From Candidatus Limosilactobacillus intestinigallinarum (lineage in GTDB: Bacteria; Bacillota; Bacilli; Lactobacillales; Lactobacillaceae), in assembly GCA_019117285.1 (NCBI GenBank), contig DXAA01000010.1:1-36999 (forward strand): a DNA stretch of 36,999 nt, given 5' to 3'. Each line of letters opens with the position of its first letter. Position 1 is the first letter of the stretch. A program made the position numbers and the translations under genes. Shown piece after piece: positions 5,716-13,919 of the stretch. A model generated the notes under the pieces. It was not told the origin of the DNA, did not search any database, and saw only the letters and a program-made list of their open reading frames with translations.

Positions 5716-7519
5716 GAAACCCAAACACTTCTGGCCGACCACCAAGCGCCTAATCGACTACCTGCGGCCATGGAAGGCCGGGGTCATCTTCTCGATCTTC
5801 CTGGCGATTGTCTCGGTTATCCTCTCCATCATCGCGCCAAAGATCCTGGGGGAGGCAACCACGATTATCTACAACGGGGTGATGAAGGGCTATGCGGCGA
5901 TTAAGGCTGGGCACCACCTGGCCAGTCTACCGATCGATTTTCACCGGATCATGATCATCGGGGTCACGGTCATCCTCCTCTATGTCTTCTCCGGGCTCTT
6001 CAGCTTTGCCCAACAGATCATCATGACCCGGATCTCCCAGCGGGTGGTCTACAACCTGCGTCAGGACCTGGAGGAGAAGATGGGCCGGGTCCCGGTCAGC
6101 TTCTACGATACCCACAGTAACGGGGATATCATGAGTCGGATGGTCAACGACATGGATAATATTGCCGGGACCCTCCAGCAGAGCTTCATTCAGATCATCA
6201 CCAGTGTGATTACCTTCGTCGGGGTATTGATCCTGATGATCACGATCAGCTGGAAGCTAACCCTGGTGGCCCTGGTCACCATTCCGCTGAGCCTGGCGGT
6301 CGTCGCTTTCGTGGCTCCGACGGCCCAACGCCTCTTCAGTCGCCAGCAGGCTGAGCTGGGGAAGATCAACGGCCAGGTCGAAGAAACCTATGCTGGGCAT
6401 ACGATCGTTCGGACCTTCAATAAGGAGGCCGATGAGGAGCGCCAGTTTGCCGAGAAGAACCATAATTATTATCGGGCTGCCTGGAAGGCCCAGTTCTTCT
6501 CCATCCTGATCTTTCCCCTGATGAACTTCATTCGGAACCTTGGTTACCTGATGGTGGCCGTTGTGGGGGCCATCCAGGTCATCCACGGCCAGATTACCCT
6601 TGGTAACGTCCAGGCCTTCCTCCAGTACACCAACCAGTTCTCCCAGCCGATCACCCAGATTGCCAACCTGAGCAGCACCATCCAGCAGACGGTGGCCTCT
6701 GCCGAGCGGATCTTTGCCGTCCTGGATGCGCCCGAAATGAGCACGGAACGGGTTCCAGACAAGCCCCTGACCACGCAACCGGTGCCGAAGATTGCCTTCA
6801 AGGACGTCAAATTCAGCTACCAGCCGAATGAGCCCCTGATCGAGGACTTCAATCTGGCGGCCCCGGCCGGGCACATGGTGGCAATCGTCGGACCAACGGG
6901 GGCCGGGAAGACCACCATCATCAACCTGCTGGAACGGTTCTATGAGATCCAGGGTGGTCACATCTACCTCGACGGTCACGACACCCGGTCGATGACCCGT
7001 CACGAGCTGCGGCAACACATCGGGATGGTCCTCCAGGATACCTGGCTGTTCACCGGTACGATCATGGATAATATCCGCTTCGGCCGTGAAGACGCCAGCG
7101 ATGAGGAGGTCTATCAAGCGGCCAAGATGGCTTACGCCGACAGCTTCATCCGGGAGCTGCCGGACGGCTATCAGACGGTCCTGAACGAGTCGGCCTCCAA
7201 CATCTCCCAGGGCCAGCGCCAGTTATTGACGATCGCCCGGGCCTTCCTGGCTAACCCCGAGATCCTGATTCTCGACGAGGCCACCAGTTCGGTTGATACT
7301 CGGACGGAGGCCCTGATTCAGAGTGCCATGAACGCCCTCCAGAAGGGACGGACCAGCTTTGTGGTTGCCCACCGCCTGTCGACGATCCGTAACGCCGAGC
7401 AGATCATCGTAGTCAACCACGGCCACATCATCGAGACCGGGAACCACGACCAGCTGATGCGGGCCAATGGCTTCTATGCTGACCTGTACAACAGCCAGTT
7501 CATGGGTCAGCCAATCTAA
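5681..7519 (+). CDS. ABC exporter subunit B, catalytically canonical half
   Basis: 612 residues with a basic N-terminus, six membrane helices and an ATPase domain: Walker A GPTGAGKTT (404-412), Walker B ILILDE (528-533, with catalytic Glu) and H-loop His564. The signature is ISQGQ rather than LSGGQ. With subunit A this gives one functional and one degenerate ATP site: the weak Walker B of A faces the altered signature of B. The ATG at 5681 touches its Shine-Dalgarno (AAGGGGG); an in-frame GTG at 5690 has better spacing and may be the true start. It is the last gene of the marR operon, followed by a terminator. Confidence 0.92.
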   Translation: MRNVRRAPAKTRKPKHFWPTTKRLIDYLRPWKAGVIFSIFLAIVSVILSIIAPKILGEATTIIYNGVMKGYAAIKAGHHLASLPIDFHRIMIIGVTVILLYVFSGLFSFAQQIIMTRISQRVVYNLRQDLEEKMGRVPVSFYDTHSNGDIMSRMVNDMDNIAGTLQQSFIQIITSVITFVGVLILMITISWKLTLVALVTIPLSLAVVAFVAPTAQRLFSRQQAELGKINGQVEETYAGHTIVRTFNKEADEERQFAEKNHNYYRAAWKAQFFSILIFPLMNFIRNLGYLMVAVVGAIQVIHGQITLGNVQAFLQYTNQFSQPITQIANLSSTIQQTVASAERIFAVLDAPEMSTERVPDKPLTTQPVPKIAFKDVKFSYQPNEPLIEDFNLAAPAGHMVAIVGPTGAGKTTIINLLERFYEIQGGHIYLDGHDTRSMTRHELRQHIGMVLQDTWLFTGTIMDNIRFGREDASDEEVYQAAKMAYADSFIRELPDGYQTVLNESASNISQGQRQLLTIARAFLANPEILILDEATSSVDTRTEALIQSAMNALQKGRTSFVVAHRLSTIRNAEQIIVVNHGHIIETGNHDQLMRANGFYADLYNSQFMGQPI

Positions 7520-7526
7520 ATTCATC

Positions 7527-7554
7527 AAGTCGTCCAATTGGGGCGGCTTTTTTA
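7527..7554 (+). terminator. Terminator of the marR-ABC operon
   Basis: AAGTCGTCC pairs with GGGCGGCTT (including G-U pairs) around a short loop, and a TTTTTT run follows. Confidence 0.8.
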
Positions 7555-7602
7555 GCTTTAAAATTGTAAAATGAAAGGGAAATTTTAAAGGAGTGCAGAC
7601 AG

Positions 7603-8619
7603 ATGGAACGATATCAAGCAACAATCAAGCAGCTGAACGCGATGGTCGATGATGGGGTAGTGCCGGGGATGACCTACCTGATCTTCGATGGCAGACGAGA
7701 GTGGACGGCGACCCGCGGGTGGGCCGCGTTGAAACCTAGCCGGGAGAAGCTGCGTCCCGGGATGGTGTATGACCTGGCCTCGCTGACCAAGGTGGTCGGG
7801 ACGGTACCGGTGGTGGCAATGCTACTTCAGGAGGGGCGCTTGCACCTGGATGACCCCGTCCAGCAGTACCTGCCGGAATTCGGCGATCCACGGCCGACGA
7901 TCCGCAACCTGCTGACCCACACCTCCGGGATCCACGGCTACATTCCCCACCGCAACGAACTACCCGCCGACCAGCTGGTGACCGCCTTTCTCACCCAACA
8001 GACGGTTGACAGTACCCTAAATCGGCAGATTCGCTACGCCGACGTCAACTACCTCTACCTTGGCTGGATCGTCGAACGCGTCTGTGGCCAGCCGGTTCAG
8101 GAGGTGATCACCCAGCGGGTACTGAAGCCACTGGGGATGACCACGGCGACCTTTAATCCCAATCCGGCTGATGCGGTCCCAACCGAGCTTCAGACAAAGC
8201 GGGGACTGATCCGTGGTCAGGTTCACGACCCCAAGGGCTACATCCTGGGGGCGCGGTGTGGCTGTGCCGGCCTGTTTGCTGGGCTCAGCGACCTAGCGAC
8301 CTTCAGCCGCCAGCTGATCGAGAACCGGCTGGGCGGCCTGCTCAACACAGAGCTGGTCGATGCGATGTTTGTCGACCAGACCAGGATCCCCGGGCCCCAC
8401 AGCCGGTCCCTGGGCTGGAAGCTCCTTCATGATCGTGGTGATGGGCACCTCCTGATCAGTCACACTGGCTTCACCGGGACCTGGCTGATCCTGGATCGCC
8501 AAACTGACCAGGGCTTCATCGTTCTTTCCAACCGGGTCCACCCGACCGCGGCCAATCAGGAATACCTGGACCGGCGTGACCAGCTCTACGCTACCTACCT
8601 GCGTGAGAAGGCTGAATAA
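7603..8619 (+). CDS. Beta-lactamase-fold serine hydrolase (class C / PBP4*-like)
   Basis: 338 residues; ATG start after AAAGGAG. The serine-lysine motif S60-L-T-K63 (LASLTK), the tyrosine motif near Y145 (YADVNYLYLGW) and a C-terminal HTG triad (SHTGFTG) define the serine beta-lactamase/penicillin-binding-protein fold. There is no signal peptide, so it is probably cytoplasmic and acts as an esterase, amidase or peptidase rather than as a resistance enzyme; the substrate is unknown. LLTHTSGIHGY is also typical of this family. A TAAAAT box just upstream suggests its own transcription, and codons are GC-ending like the ABC genes. No clear terminator follows. Confidence 0.88.
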   Translation: MERYQATIKQLNAMVDDGVVPGMTYLIFDGRREWTATRGWAALKPSREKLRPGMVYDLASLTKVVGTVPVVAMLLQEGRLHLDDPVQQYLPEFGDPRPTIRNLLTHTSGIHGYIPHRNELPADQLVTAFLTQQTVDSTLNRQIRYADVNYLYLGWIVERVCGQPVQEVITQRVLKPLGMTTATFNPNPADAVPTELQTKRGLIRGQVHDPKGYILGARCGCAGLFAGLSDLATFSRQLIENRLGGLLNTELVDAMFVDQTRIPGPHSRSLGWKLLHDRGDGHLLISHTGFTGTWLILDRQTDQGFIVLSNRVHPTAANQEYLDRRDQLYATYLREKAE

Positions 8620-8632
8620 AAAGTTTGTGAAA

Positions 8633-8746
8633 TTATTATTCAACTTTCATGCATATGGCAGGCACGAAATATGCAACCAACCCCGGCATAATGCATAAAA
8701 TGAGGGGGCCGATTGAAATTGATACAGCGGCCTGCATAACTACACA
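8633..8746 (+). promoter_or_regulatory. Putative ArgR operator region upstream of arcA
   Basis: TGCATAACTACACA at 8733-8746 matches the general ARG-box pattern TGNAT-4-ATNCA at all but one fixed position. A looser TGAA...TTCA palindrome lies near 8633-8645. Several more TGCATA/TATGCA words occur at about 8653-8695. The whole segment lies upstream of the arcA promoter and contains no gene. Binding is inferred from the site pattern and the adjacent argR gene. Confidence 0.4.
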
Positions 8747-8766
8747 AAATATCGCTAAATAGGCAT

Positions 8767-8794
8767 TTGACAACGGTTACAAACGTGTTATGAT
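8767..8794 (+). promoter_or_regulatory. arcA promoter with overlapping cre-like site
   Basis: TTGACA (8767-8772) and TATGAT (8789-8794) are 16 bases apart. The -35 box lies inside TTGACAACGGTTACA (8767-8781), which fits the CcpA cre consensus WTGNAANCGNWNNCW with one mismatch. CcpA binding here would block RNA polymerase, giving glucose repression of the ADI genes. A perfect palindrome ATTACGTAAT (8797-8806) sits at the expected transcription start. Confidence 0.7.
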
Positions 8795-8836
8795 GTATTA
8801 CGTAATCAAGTGAATCTCTTAAAGGAGTGATTGTAT

Positions 8837-10069
8837 ATGCAAAGTCCAATTCATGTAACATCTGAAATTGGAAAGCTGAAGACAGTTATGCTTCACCGAC
8901 CAGGGCACGAAATCGAAAACGTTTACCCTGACATCCTTCACCGGATGCTTGTCGATGACATCCCATACCTGCCAATTGCACAAGAAGAACACGATTACTT
9001 TGCTGACACGCTGCGCAAGCAAGGAATTGAAGTATTATACTTCGCCAAGTTAGCTGCAGAAGCTCTGCAAGATAGTCAAGTTAAGGACAAGTTCCTGGAA
9101 CAAATGCTGGCAGAATCCGGCTACGCAGCTGGTGCTGTTCACGATGCATTGAAGGAATACTTGTTAAGCATGGATACCCAAGCAATGGTTGACAAGATCA
9201 TCGCCGGTGTTCGTAAGGACGAGATCGATGTTAAGTTTGTTTCACTTGCTGAAATGGCTGAAGACAAGGACTACCCATTCTTCATGGATCCAATGCCAAA
9301 CGCCTACTTCACTCGTGACCCACAAGCTTCCATTGGTGACGGTATTACCATCAACCACATGACCTTCAAGGCTCGTCAACGTGAATCTCTCTTCACTGAA
9401 TACATCATCAAGTACAACCCACGTTTCGCAAACAAGGGCGTACATGTATGGCGTGATCGTTACCACGACACCCGGATCGAAGGTGGGGACGAATTGGTAC
9501 TTAGTGACCACGTATTCGCCATCGGTATTTCACAACGGACGTCAGCAGATGCCATCATGGACATCGCACGGAACCTCTTCAAGGATTCCAACTACGATAC
9601 GGTTATTGCTATTCACATTCCACACAACCACGCAATGATGCACCTTGACACTGTCTTTACGATGATCAACTACAACCAATTTACTGTTCACCCGCAAATC
9701 TTGGATGAAAACGGTAAGGTTGACACTTACATCCTGCACCCAGGCAAGGACGGCGAGATCGAAATTAAGCACCGGACCGACTTACAACACGTTCTGGAAG
9801 AAGCGCTTAACGAACCAGAAATCGACCTGATTCCTACTGGTAACGGTGACCCAATCGTCGCACCACGTGAACAATGGAATGATGGTTCCAACACCTTGAC
9901 CATTGCGCCAGGTGAAGTTGTAACCTATGACCGGAACTATGTATCAAATGATTTGCTGCGTAAGCACGGAATTCTCGTTCATGAGGTTCGGTCAAGCGAA
10001 TTGTCTCGTGGTCGTGGTGGTCCACGTTGCATGTCCTGCCCACTTGTTCGTGAAGATCTTAAGAAGTAA
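8837..10069 (+). CDS. arcA: Arginine deiminase
   Basis: 410 residues. It hydrolyses L-arginine to L-citrulline and ammonia, the first step of the ADI pathway, which in lactobacilli gives ATP and acid tolerance. Family hallmarks visible are [18 protein letters not shown] with the catalytic His, and the C-terminal [10 protein letters not shown] with the nucleophilic Cys at about residue 398. The ATG at 8837 is chosen over the TTG at 8831 because the Shine-Dalgarno AAAGGAG is then nine bases away. Codon use (CAA, GAA, CCA, CAC) differs sharply from the GC-ending exporter genes upstream, as expected for strong expression. A cre-like promoter precedes it, and argR and antiporter genes follow. Confidence 0.97.
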   Translation: MQSPIHVTSEIGKLKTVMLHRPGHEIENVYPDILHRMLVDDIPYLPIAQEEHDYFADTLRKQGIEVLYFAKLAAEALQDSQVKDKFLEQMLAESGYAAGAVHDALKEYLLSMDTQAMVDKIIAGVRKDEIDVKFVSLAEMAEDKDYPFFMDPMPNAYFTRDPQASIGDGITINHMTFKARQRESLFTEYIIKYNPRFANKGVHVWRDRYHDTRIEGGDELVLSDHVFAIGISQRTSADAIMDIARNLFKDSNYDTVIAIHIPHNHAMMHLDTVFTMINYNQFTVHPQILDENGKVDTYILHPGKDGEIEIKHRTDLQHVLEEALNEPEIDLIPTGNGDPIVAPREQWNDGSNTLTIAPGEVVTYDRNYVSNDLLRKHGILVHEVRSSELSRGRGGPRCMSCPLVREDLKK

Positions 10070-10080
10070 TTTAGCTAAAT

Positions 10081-10150
10081 AAAAGCAGCAAACATTATCC
10101 ACTTGACTCATAGACAATCACGAGGAAAGGGTATAATTTTGCTGCTTTTT
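10081..10150 (+). terminator. arcA terminator with a large loop
   Basis: AAAAGCAGCAAA (10081-10092) pairs perfectly with TTTGCTGCTTTT (10138-10149), followed by T. The loop is about 45 bases, unusually long, and contains a promoter-like sequence. The near-symmetric arms also give a T tract in the opposite direction. Confidence 0.6.
10111..10137 (+). promoter_or_regulatory. Candidate argR promoter inside the arcA terminator loop
   Basis: A perfect TATAAT (10132-10137) is preceded by TAGACA (10111-10116) at 15 bases, and by TTGACT (10103-10108) at 23 bases. Neither spacing is ideal. Transcription would start at about 10144, in the 3' arm of the hairpin, giving a roughly 50-base leader to argR. 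Confidence 0.45.
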
Positions 10151-10194
10151 CTAGTATTATTTAGTTGTAACCACTTTATTGAGAGGGACCGCGA

Positions 10195-10665
10195 ATGGAT
10201 CGAAAAGCGAGAAGGAAATTTATTGAGCAACTAGTCAACGATCGCAAGATTGAGACCCAGGACGAGTTGTTACAGCTCCTTACAGAGGCCGGAGTTGAGA
10301 CAACCCAGGCAACCATTTCTCGTGACATTCATGCGCTTAACATTGTTAAGGCAAATGATGGCAAGGGACATACTTACTATGTTCAGTTGCATCTGGCTCC
10401 CGAGCACGACTTCAACCGCCTTTATCAGGGAATTCATGATAATGTCCGGACGATTGAGACCGTGCAGTTCATCAACGTCGTCAAGACGGCCCTGAACTCG
10501 AGCTACGCAACGATCCTAGCGGGGATGTTTGATGAGCTTGATATTCCGGAAGTTGTCGGAACAATCGCGGGGAATGACACTCTGATCATTATTAGCAAGG
10601 ATAATGCAGATGCCAAACTGGTCTATAATCTGATTACGAAACACATTAATGCACGTATCGTGTAG
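10195..10665 (+). CDS. argR: ArgR-family arginine-responsive regulator
   Basis: 156 residues; ATG seven bases after GAGAGGG. The N-terminal winged helix has the family TTQATISRDI motif (about 37-45), and the C-terminal oligomerisation/arginine-binding domain ends with GTIAGNDTLIII. ArgR hexamers bind ARG boxes with arginine as ligand and control arginine synthesis and catabolism. Two ligand-site features depart from the usual pattern: GNDT replaces GDDT (N127), and the usual Pro-Gly turn motif is replaced by KTALNSSY. Arginine sensing may therefore be altered, or it may work together with a second ArgR, as reported for Lactococcus ArgR/AhrC. It lies between arcA and the antiporters it probably controls. 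Confidence 0.92.
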   Translation: MDRKARRKFIEQLVNDRKIETQDELLQLLTEAGVETTQATISRDIHALNIVKANDGKGHTYYVQLHLAPEHDFNRLYQGIHDNVRTIETVQFINVVKTALNSSYATILAGMFDELDIPEVVGTIAGNDTLIIISKDNADAKLVYNLITKHINARIV

Positions 10666-10681
10666 AAACGAGGGGATATTA

Positions 10682-12103
10682 ATGGATACTGAGAAAAAAG
10701 GTATCGGTAAGGGCGAATTAATTGCCCTGATTGTTAGTTCATGTATTGGTACTGGGATATTTGGGATCACTAGTGATGTCTCAGCTGCCGCTGCACCAGG
10801 TCCAGCATTGCTCGCCTGGGTATTTGCAGGTTTAGGTTTCTTGATGTTAGTTCTTTGTCTGAATAACTTATCTGAAAAGCGGCCAGATCTTGAAGCCGGG
10901 ATTTTCTCTTATGCCGGCGCTGGCTTCGGACCAATGGGTGAGTTCATCTCTGGTTGGTCCTACTGGCTTTCAGCATGGTTGGGTAACATTGCCTTTGCCA
11001 CGATGCTGATGGCTTCACTGGGGACTTTCTTCCCCGTATTTAAGGGTGGTCAGAACGTTCCGTCAATCATTGTAGCTATTATTTTCTGCTGGTTATTGAC
11101 CATTCTGGTTAACAATGGTGTTGAAACGGCCTCATTTGTTAACATGATCGGGACGATCTGCAAGGTTCTGCCACTGATTATCTTCATCATCATCATGATT
11201 GTCAGCTTCAAGGGCGGCATGTTCACTGCCGACTTCTGGGGCCGGGTTGCTAACAACGCCTCGAAGGGTACGACCACTGGCTCTACTTGGAGTCAGATGA
11301 AGGGGACCCTGATGACCCTGATCTGGGTATTTATCGGTGTTGAAGGTGCCTCTGTCATGGGTCACCGTGCTAAGTCACGGAAGGATGCTCAAGAAGCAAC
11401 CCTGGTTAGTTACGGTCTCTTGGTATTAGCTTACGTATTGATCTCCATCCTGCCTTACGGTGTTCTGACCCGGGCTCAATTGGCCGGCATGGGTCAACCA
11501 GCCATCGGTCATGTTCTTCAAATGACTGTTGGTAACTGGGGCTCCATCCTGATCAACGTTGGTCTGATCATCTCCACCATTGTTTCCTGGTTGTCATGGA
11601 CCATGCTGCCAGCCGAAACGACGATGCTGGTTGCCGAAGATAAGGCAATGCCAAAGCTCTGGGGTGACACCAACGCCAAGAACGCCCCAACGGCTTCTCT
11701 GATGATCACCGGTGTATTGCAAACGATCTTCCTGTTCTCCCTGCTGTTCACGCAAAAGGCTTATGAATTTGCTTACTCCCTTTGTGCCGCAGCCATCCTG
11801 TTCTCTTACCTCTTCGTTGGTCTTTACCAAATGAAGTACAGTAAGGAAAACGGTGAATGGGGTCAGTTCACAATTGGTCTGCTCTCCGCTGCCTTCATGT
11901 TTGCATGCATGTTTTTAGCTGGTTGGCAAGAAGTTCTGCTGGTTTCCATCAGTTTCATTCCTGGTTTCTACATCTACTACCTGGCATGCAAGGAAAACAA
12001 CCACAAGATGTCTGCTGCTGAAAAGTGGGTCATGACGTTGATTCTGGTATTGTCCGTTGTTGCCATCTGGCTTGTTGCTAATGGAACGATTGCTATTAGC
12101 TAA
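10682..12103 (+). CDS. arcD: Arginine/ornithine antiporter, ArcD-type (APC family)
   Basis: 473 residues with about 12-13 membrane helices. It would exchange extracellular arginine for intracellular ornithine (or citrulline) without energy cost. The APC-family start is visible (ELIALIVSSCIGTGIFGI), as is the ArcD-type motif FIGVEGASVMGHRAKSRKD in the middle. The open frame extends upstream into argR, but the ATG at 10682 follows GAGGGGA and lies 16 bases after the argR stop, so the two are cotranscribed. Codon use is mixed but close to arcA. Exact substrates cannot be separated from lysine or other basic amino acids by sequence alone. Confidence 0.85.
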   Translation: MDTEKKGIGKGELIALIVSSCIGTGIFGITSDVSAAAAPGPALLAWVFAGLGFLMLVLCLNNLSEKRPDLEAGIFSYAGAGFGPMGEFISGWSYWLSAWLGNIAFATMLMASLGTFFPVFKGGQNVPSIIVAIIFCWLLTILVNNGVETASFVNMIGTICKVLPLIIFIIIMIVSFKGGMFTADFWGRVANNASKGTTTGSTWSQMKGTLMTLIWVFIGVEGASVMGHRAKSRKDAQEATLVSYGLLVLAYVLISILPYGVLTRAQLAGMGQPAIGHVLQMTVGNWGSILINVGLIISTIVSWLSWTMLPAETTMLVAEDKAMPKLWGDTNAKNAPTASLMITGVLQTIFLFSLLFTQKAYEFAYSLCAAAILFSYLFVGLYQMKYSKENGEWGQFTIGLLSAAFMFACMFLAGWQEVLLVSISFIPGFYIYYLACKENNHKMSAAEKWVMTLILVLSVVAIWLVANGTIAIS

Positions 12104-12153
12104 TTAAGCGAGTAGAATAACAATTAAATATTTAATGAATTGAGGTGATTAAG

Positions 12154-13551
12154 GTGAAGGACAAGAAATTAAACTTGTTTCTCTTAATCACCTTAATTAT
12201 TGGAACAATTATCGGTGGGGGGATCTTTAACAGCCCCACCGATTTAATCTTAAAGGCTAATCCACTGGCCGCGGTTCTGGCCTGGTTGCTTGGTGGTTTT
12301 GGGGTGCTGATGCTAACCCTGGTCTTCTATGAGCTATCGGTTCATAAGCCGGAGCTAACTGGGGGAATCTATACCTATGCCAAGCAGGGCTTTGGTAACT
12401 ATGCTGGTTTCAACTCCTTCTGGGGATACTGGATCGGCTCGATCTTCGGTAACATTGCCTTCATCACGCTCTTCTTCAAGACCGTGAATAGCATGTTAGG
12501 CAGCCACCAGCTGTCTCCGTTAGGTTGCTTCATCGGTGGCAGCATTATCATCTGGCTGTACGCCTTGATTGCCTGGCGGGGAATCAAGGGGGCCAGCATT
12601 CTAAACGCCGTAATCACAATTGCCAAGATCCTGCCCCTGTTATTGGTGGTAGTGGTTGGAATTGGGATCTTTCACTGGGGTACCTTCGCCGTACCGCACT
12701 GGACGACGATCCTGGCGTCCACCCACCAACCAGTCGCATTATCACACCAGTTGGGGGCCGCGATGAGTACGATTGTCTGGTGCTTCGTTGGTATCGAGGC
12801 AGCGGTTTCCATGTCACGGCGGGCTAAGAAACCGGCCGACGTGGGAGTGGCCACGGTGATCAGCTTCGTGATTGTCCTGGCCCTCTACATCGTGATCTCC
12901 GTGGTCCCGATGGGGATCCTGCCAGCCGACAAGCTGGCCAAGTCCGCGGTGCCCCTGGCCACCGTCCTAGAGGCAACACCGATTGGGATGGTTGGCGCTG
13001 ACATCATCAAGATTGGCCTCTTGATCTCGCTGCTCGGGGCCCTCCTGAGTTGGTACATGATTGGCCCAGAGATCGCCTATGTTACCAGCATGGATCACGA
13101 TATGCCACGGCCGTTTTCGTTGGTCAACAAGCATGACATTCCCGGATTTTCGTTGGTTGTCTACACCCTGTTGATGCAGGTCTTCCTGCTGGTTCTTCTG
13201 GTGCCGCAGCTCCAGAAGGCGTACACGATTGCCTACACCCTGGCAGCGGCGATGACCCTGGTGGCCTACCTTCTCTCAGCCCTGTATGGCCTCAAGGTGG
13301 CCTTCGGTGAGGGGCAGGGCCTCTTCTTCAAGTTGGTAGCGCTCTTGGCCAGTGTCTACTCGGTCTACACGCTCTTCGCTTCGGGAATTGAGTACGTCTT
13401 TGCCAGTGCCCTGATCTTTGCCCTGGGGATTCCGCTCTTTATCAAGTCGGCGGACCACCTCAACCGTCGCGAACGGGTGGCGATGATCGTCATTGCCCTC
13501 CTCGGGATACTGGCGCTGCTCCTCATCCTGGCCGGTAAGATTAAGTTTTAA
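12154..13551 (+). CDS. Second ArcD-like basic amino acid antiporter (APC family)
   Basis: 465 residues from the GTG at 12154, chosen because GAGGTGA lies six bases upstream; an upstream GTG at 12145 sits inside that Shine-Dalgarno. It has about 12 membrane helices and shares the layout of the preceding gene: LIIGTIIGGGIFNSP at the start, ELTGGIYTYAKQGFG, and FVGIEAAVSMSRRAKKPADVG in the centre. The two are paralogues that have diverged; this one uses GC-ending codons whereas arcD does not. It may take a different exchange substrate (citrulline/ornithine or agmatine/putrescine). It is the last gene of the cluster, before a bidirectional terminator. Confidence 0.82.
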   Translation: MKDKKLNLFLLITLIIGTIIGGGIFNSPTDLILKANPLAAVLAWLLGGFGVLMLTLVFYELSVHKPELTGGIYTYAKQGFGNYAGFNSFWGYWIGSIFGNIAFITLFFKTVNSMLGSHQLSPLGCFIGGSIIIWLYALIAWRGIKGASILNAVITIAKILPLLLVVVVGIGIFHWGTFAVPHWTTILASTHQPVALSHQLGAAMSTIVWCFVGIEAAVSMSRRAKKPADVGVATVISFVIVLALYIVISVVPMGILPADKLAKSAVPLATVLEATPIGMVGADIIKIGLLISLLGALLSWYMIGPEIAYVTSMDHDMPRPFSLVNKHDIPGFSLVVYTLLMQVFLLVLLVPQLQKAYTIAYTLAAAMTLVAYLLSALYGLKVAFGEGQGLFFKLVALLASVYSVYTLFASGIEYVFASALIFALGIPLFIKSADHLNRRERVAMIVIALLGILALLLILAGKIKF

Positions 13552-13560
13552 ACCATTTAT

Positions 13561-13606
13561 AAAAAAGGCTGTCACAAGACTCATGGGAGTTTTGCGACAG
13601 CCTTTT
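13561..13606. terminator. Bidirectional terminator between converging units
   Basis: AAAAAAGGCTGTC pairs with GACAGCCTTTT, with an inner CAA.ACTC/GAGT.TTG stem and ATGG loop. A and T tracts on both sides serve the antiporter gene on + and the murT-gatD operon on -. Confidence 0.88.
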
Positions 13607-13609
13607 ACT

Positions 13610-13909
13610 TTACAGATTTAGTTTGCGTTTGAGCTGGGCCATTTGGCGGACGATGATCGTCTCCGTCATCGTGATGATGCTGACTAACAGGATCGAGTAG
13701 TGGTTAGGCAGGATGATGAGGGCGAGAATGAATACCCAGGAGACCCAGTTCCAGATGCGTTCCAGACGCAGAATTCGTTGGAGACGGCGTCGGCTGGCGG
13801 CCTGGGGATGATGCTGGGCAACAAACTGAAGAAACAGGTACAAACGGACCTCATAGAAGCTCTCTGCCAAAAAGATCAGGGTCAACCCAAAGCTTAGTAG
13901 TGATTCCAC
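13610..13909 (-). CDS. Small two-helix membrane protein downstream of gatD
   Basis: 99 residues with a GTG start directly after AGGAGGAGCCT, 10 bases past the gatD stop, so it is the third gene of the murT-gatD operon. Hydrophobic segments lie at about residues 3-18 and 54-82, separated by a basic linker (HHPQAASRRRLQRILRLERI) and ended by KRKLNL. I do not recognise a family. The operon position suggests a link with lipid II amidation or the membrane steps of wall synthesis, but nothing in the sequence proves it. Confidence 0.72.
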   Translation of the reverse strand: MESLLSFGLTLIFLAESFYEVRLYLFLQFVAQHHPQAASRRRLQRILRLERIWNWVSWVFILALIILPNHYSILLVSIITMTETIIVRQMAQLKRKLNL

Positions 13910-13919
13910 AGGCTCCTCC

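Noticed and set aside
4690-7117. Long minus-strand frames opposite the ABC exporter genes
   Set aside because: Codon bias of the real genes suppresses stop codons on the other strand. The products are His/Asp/Gln-rich with no recognisable motif or ribosome-binding site.
8706-8734. GGCCG...CGGCC inverted repeat as terminator of the serine hydrolase gene
   Set aside because: No T tract follows and the loop is long, so it is at most a regulatory repeat.
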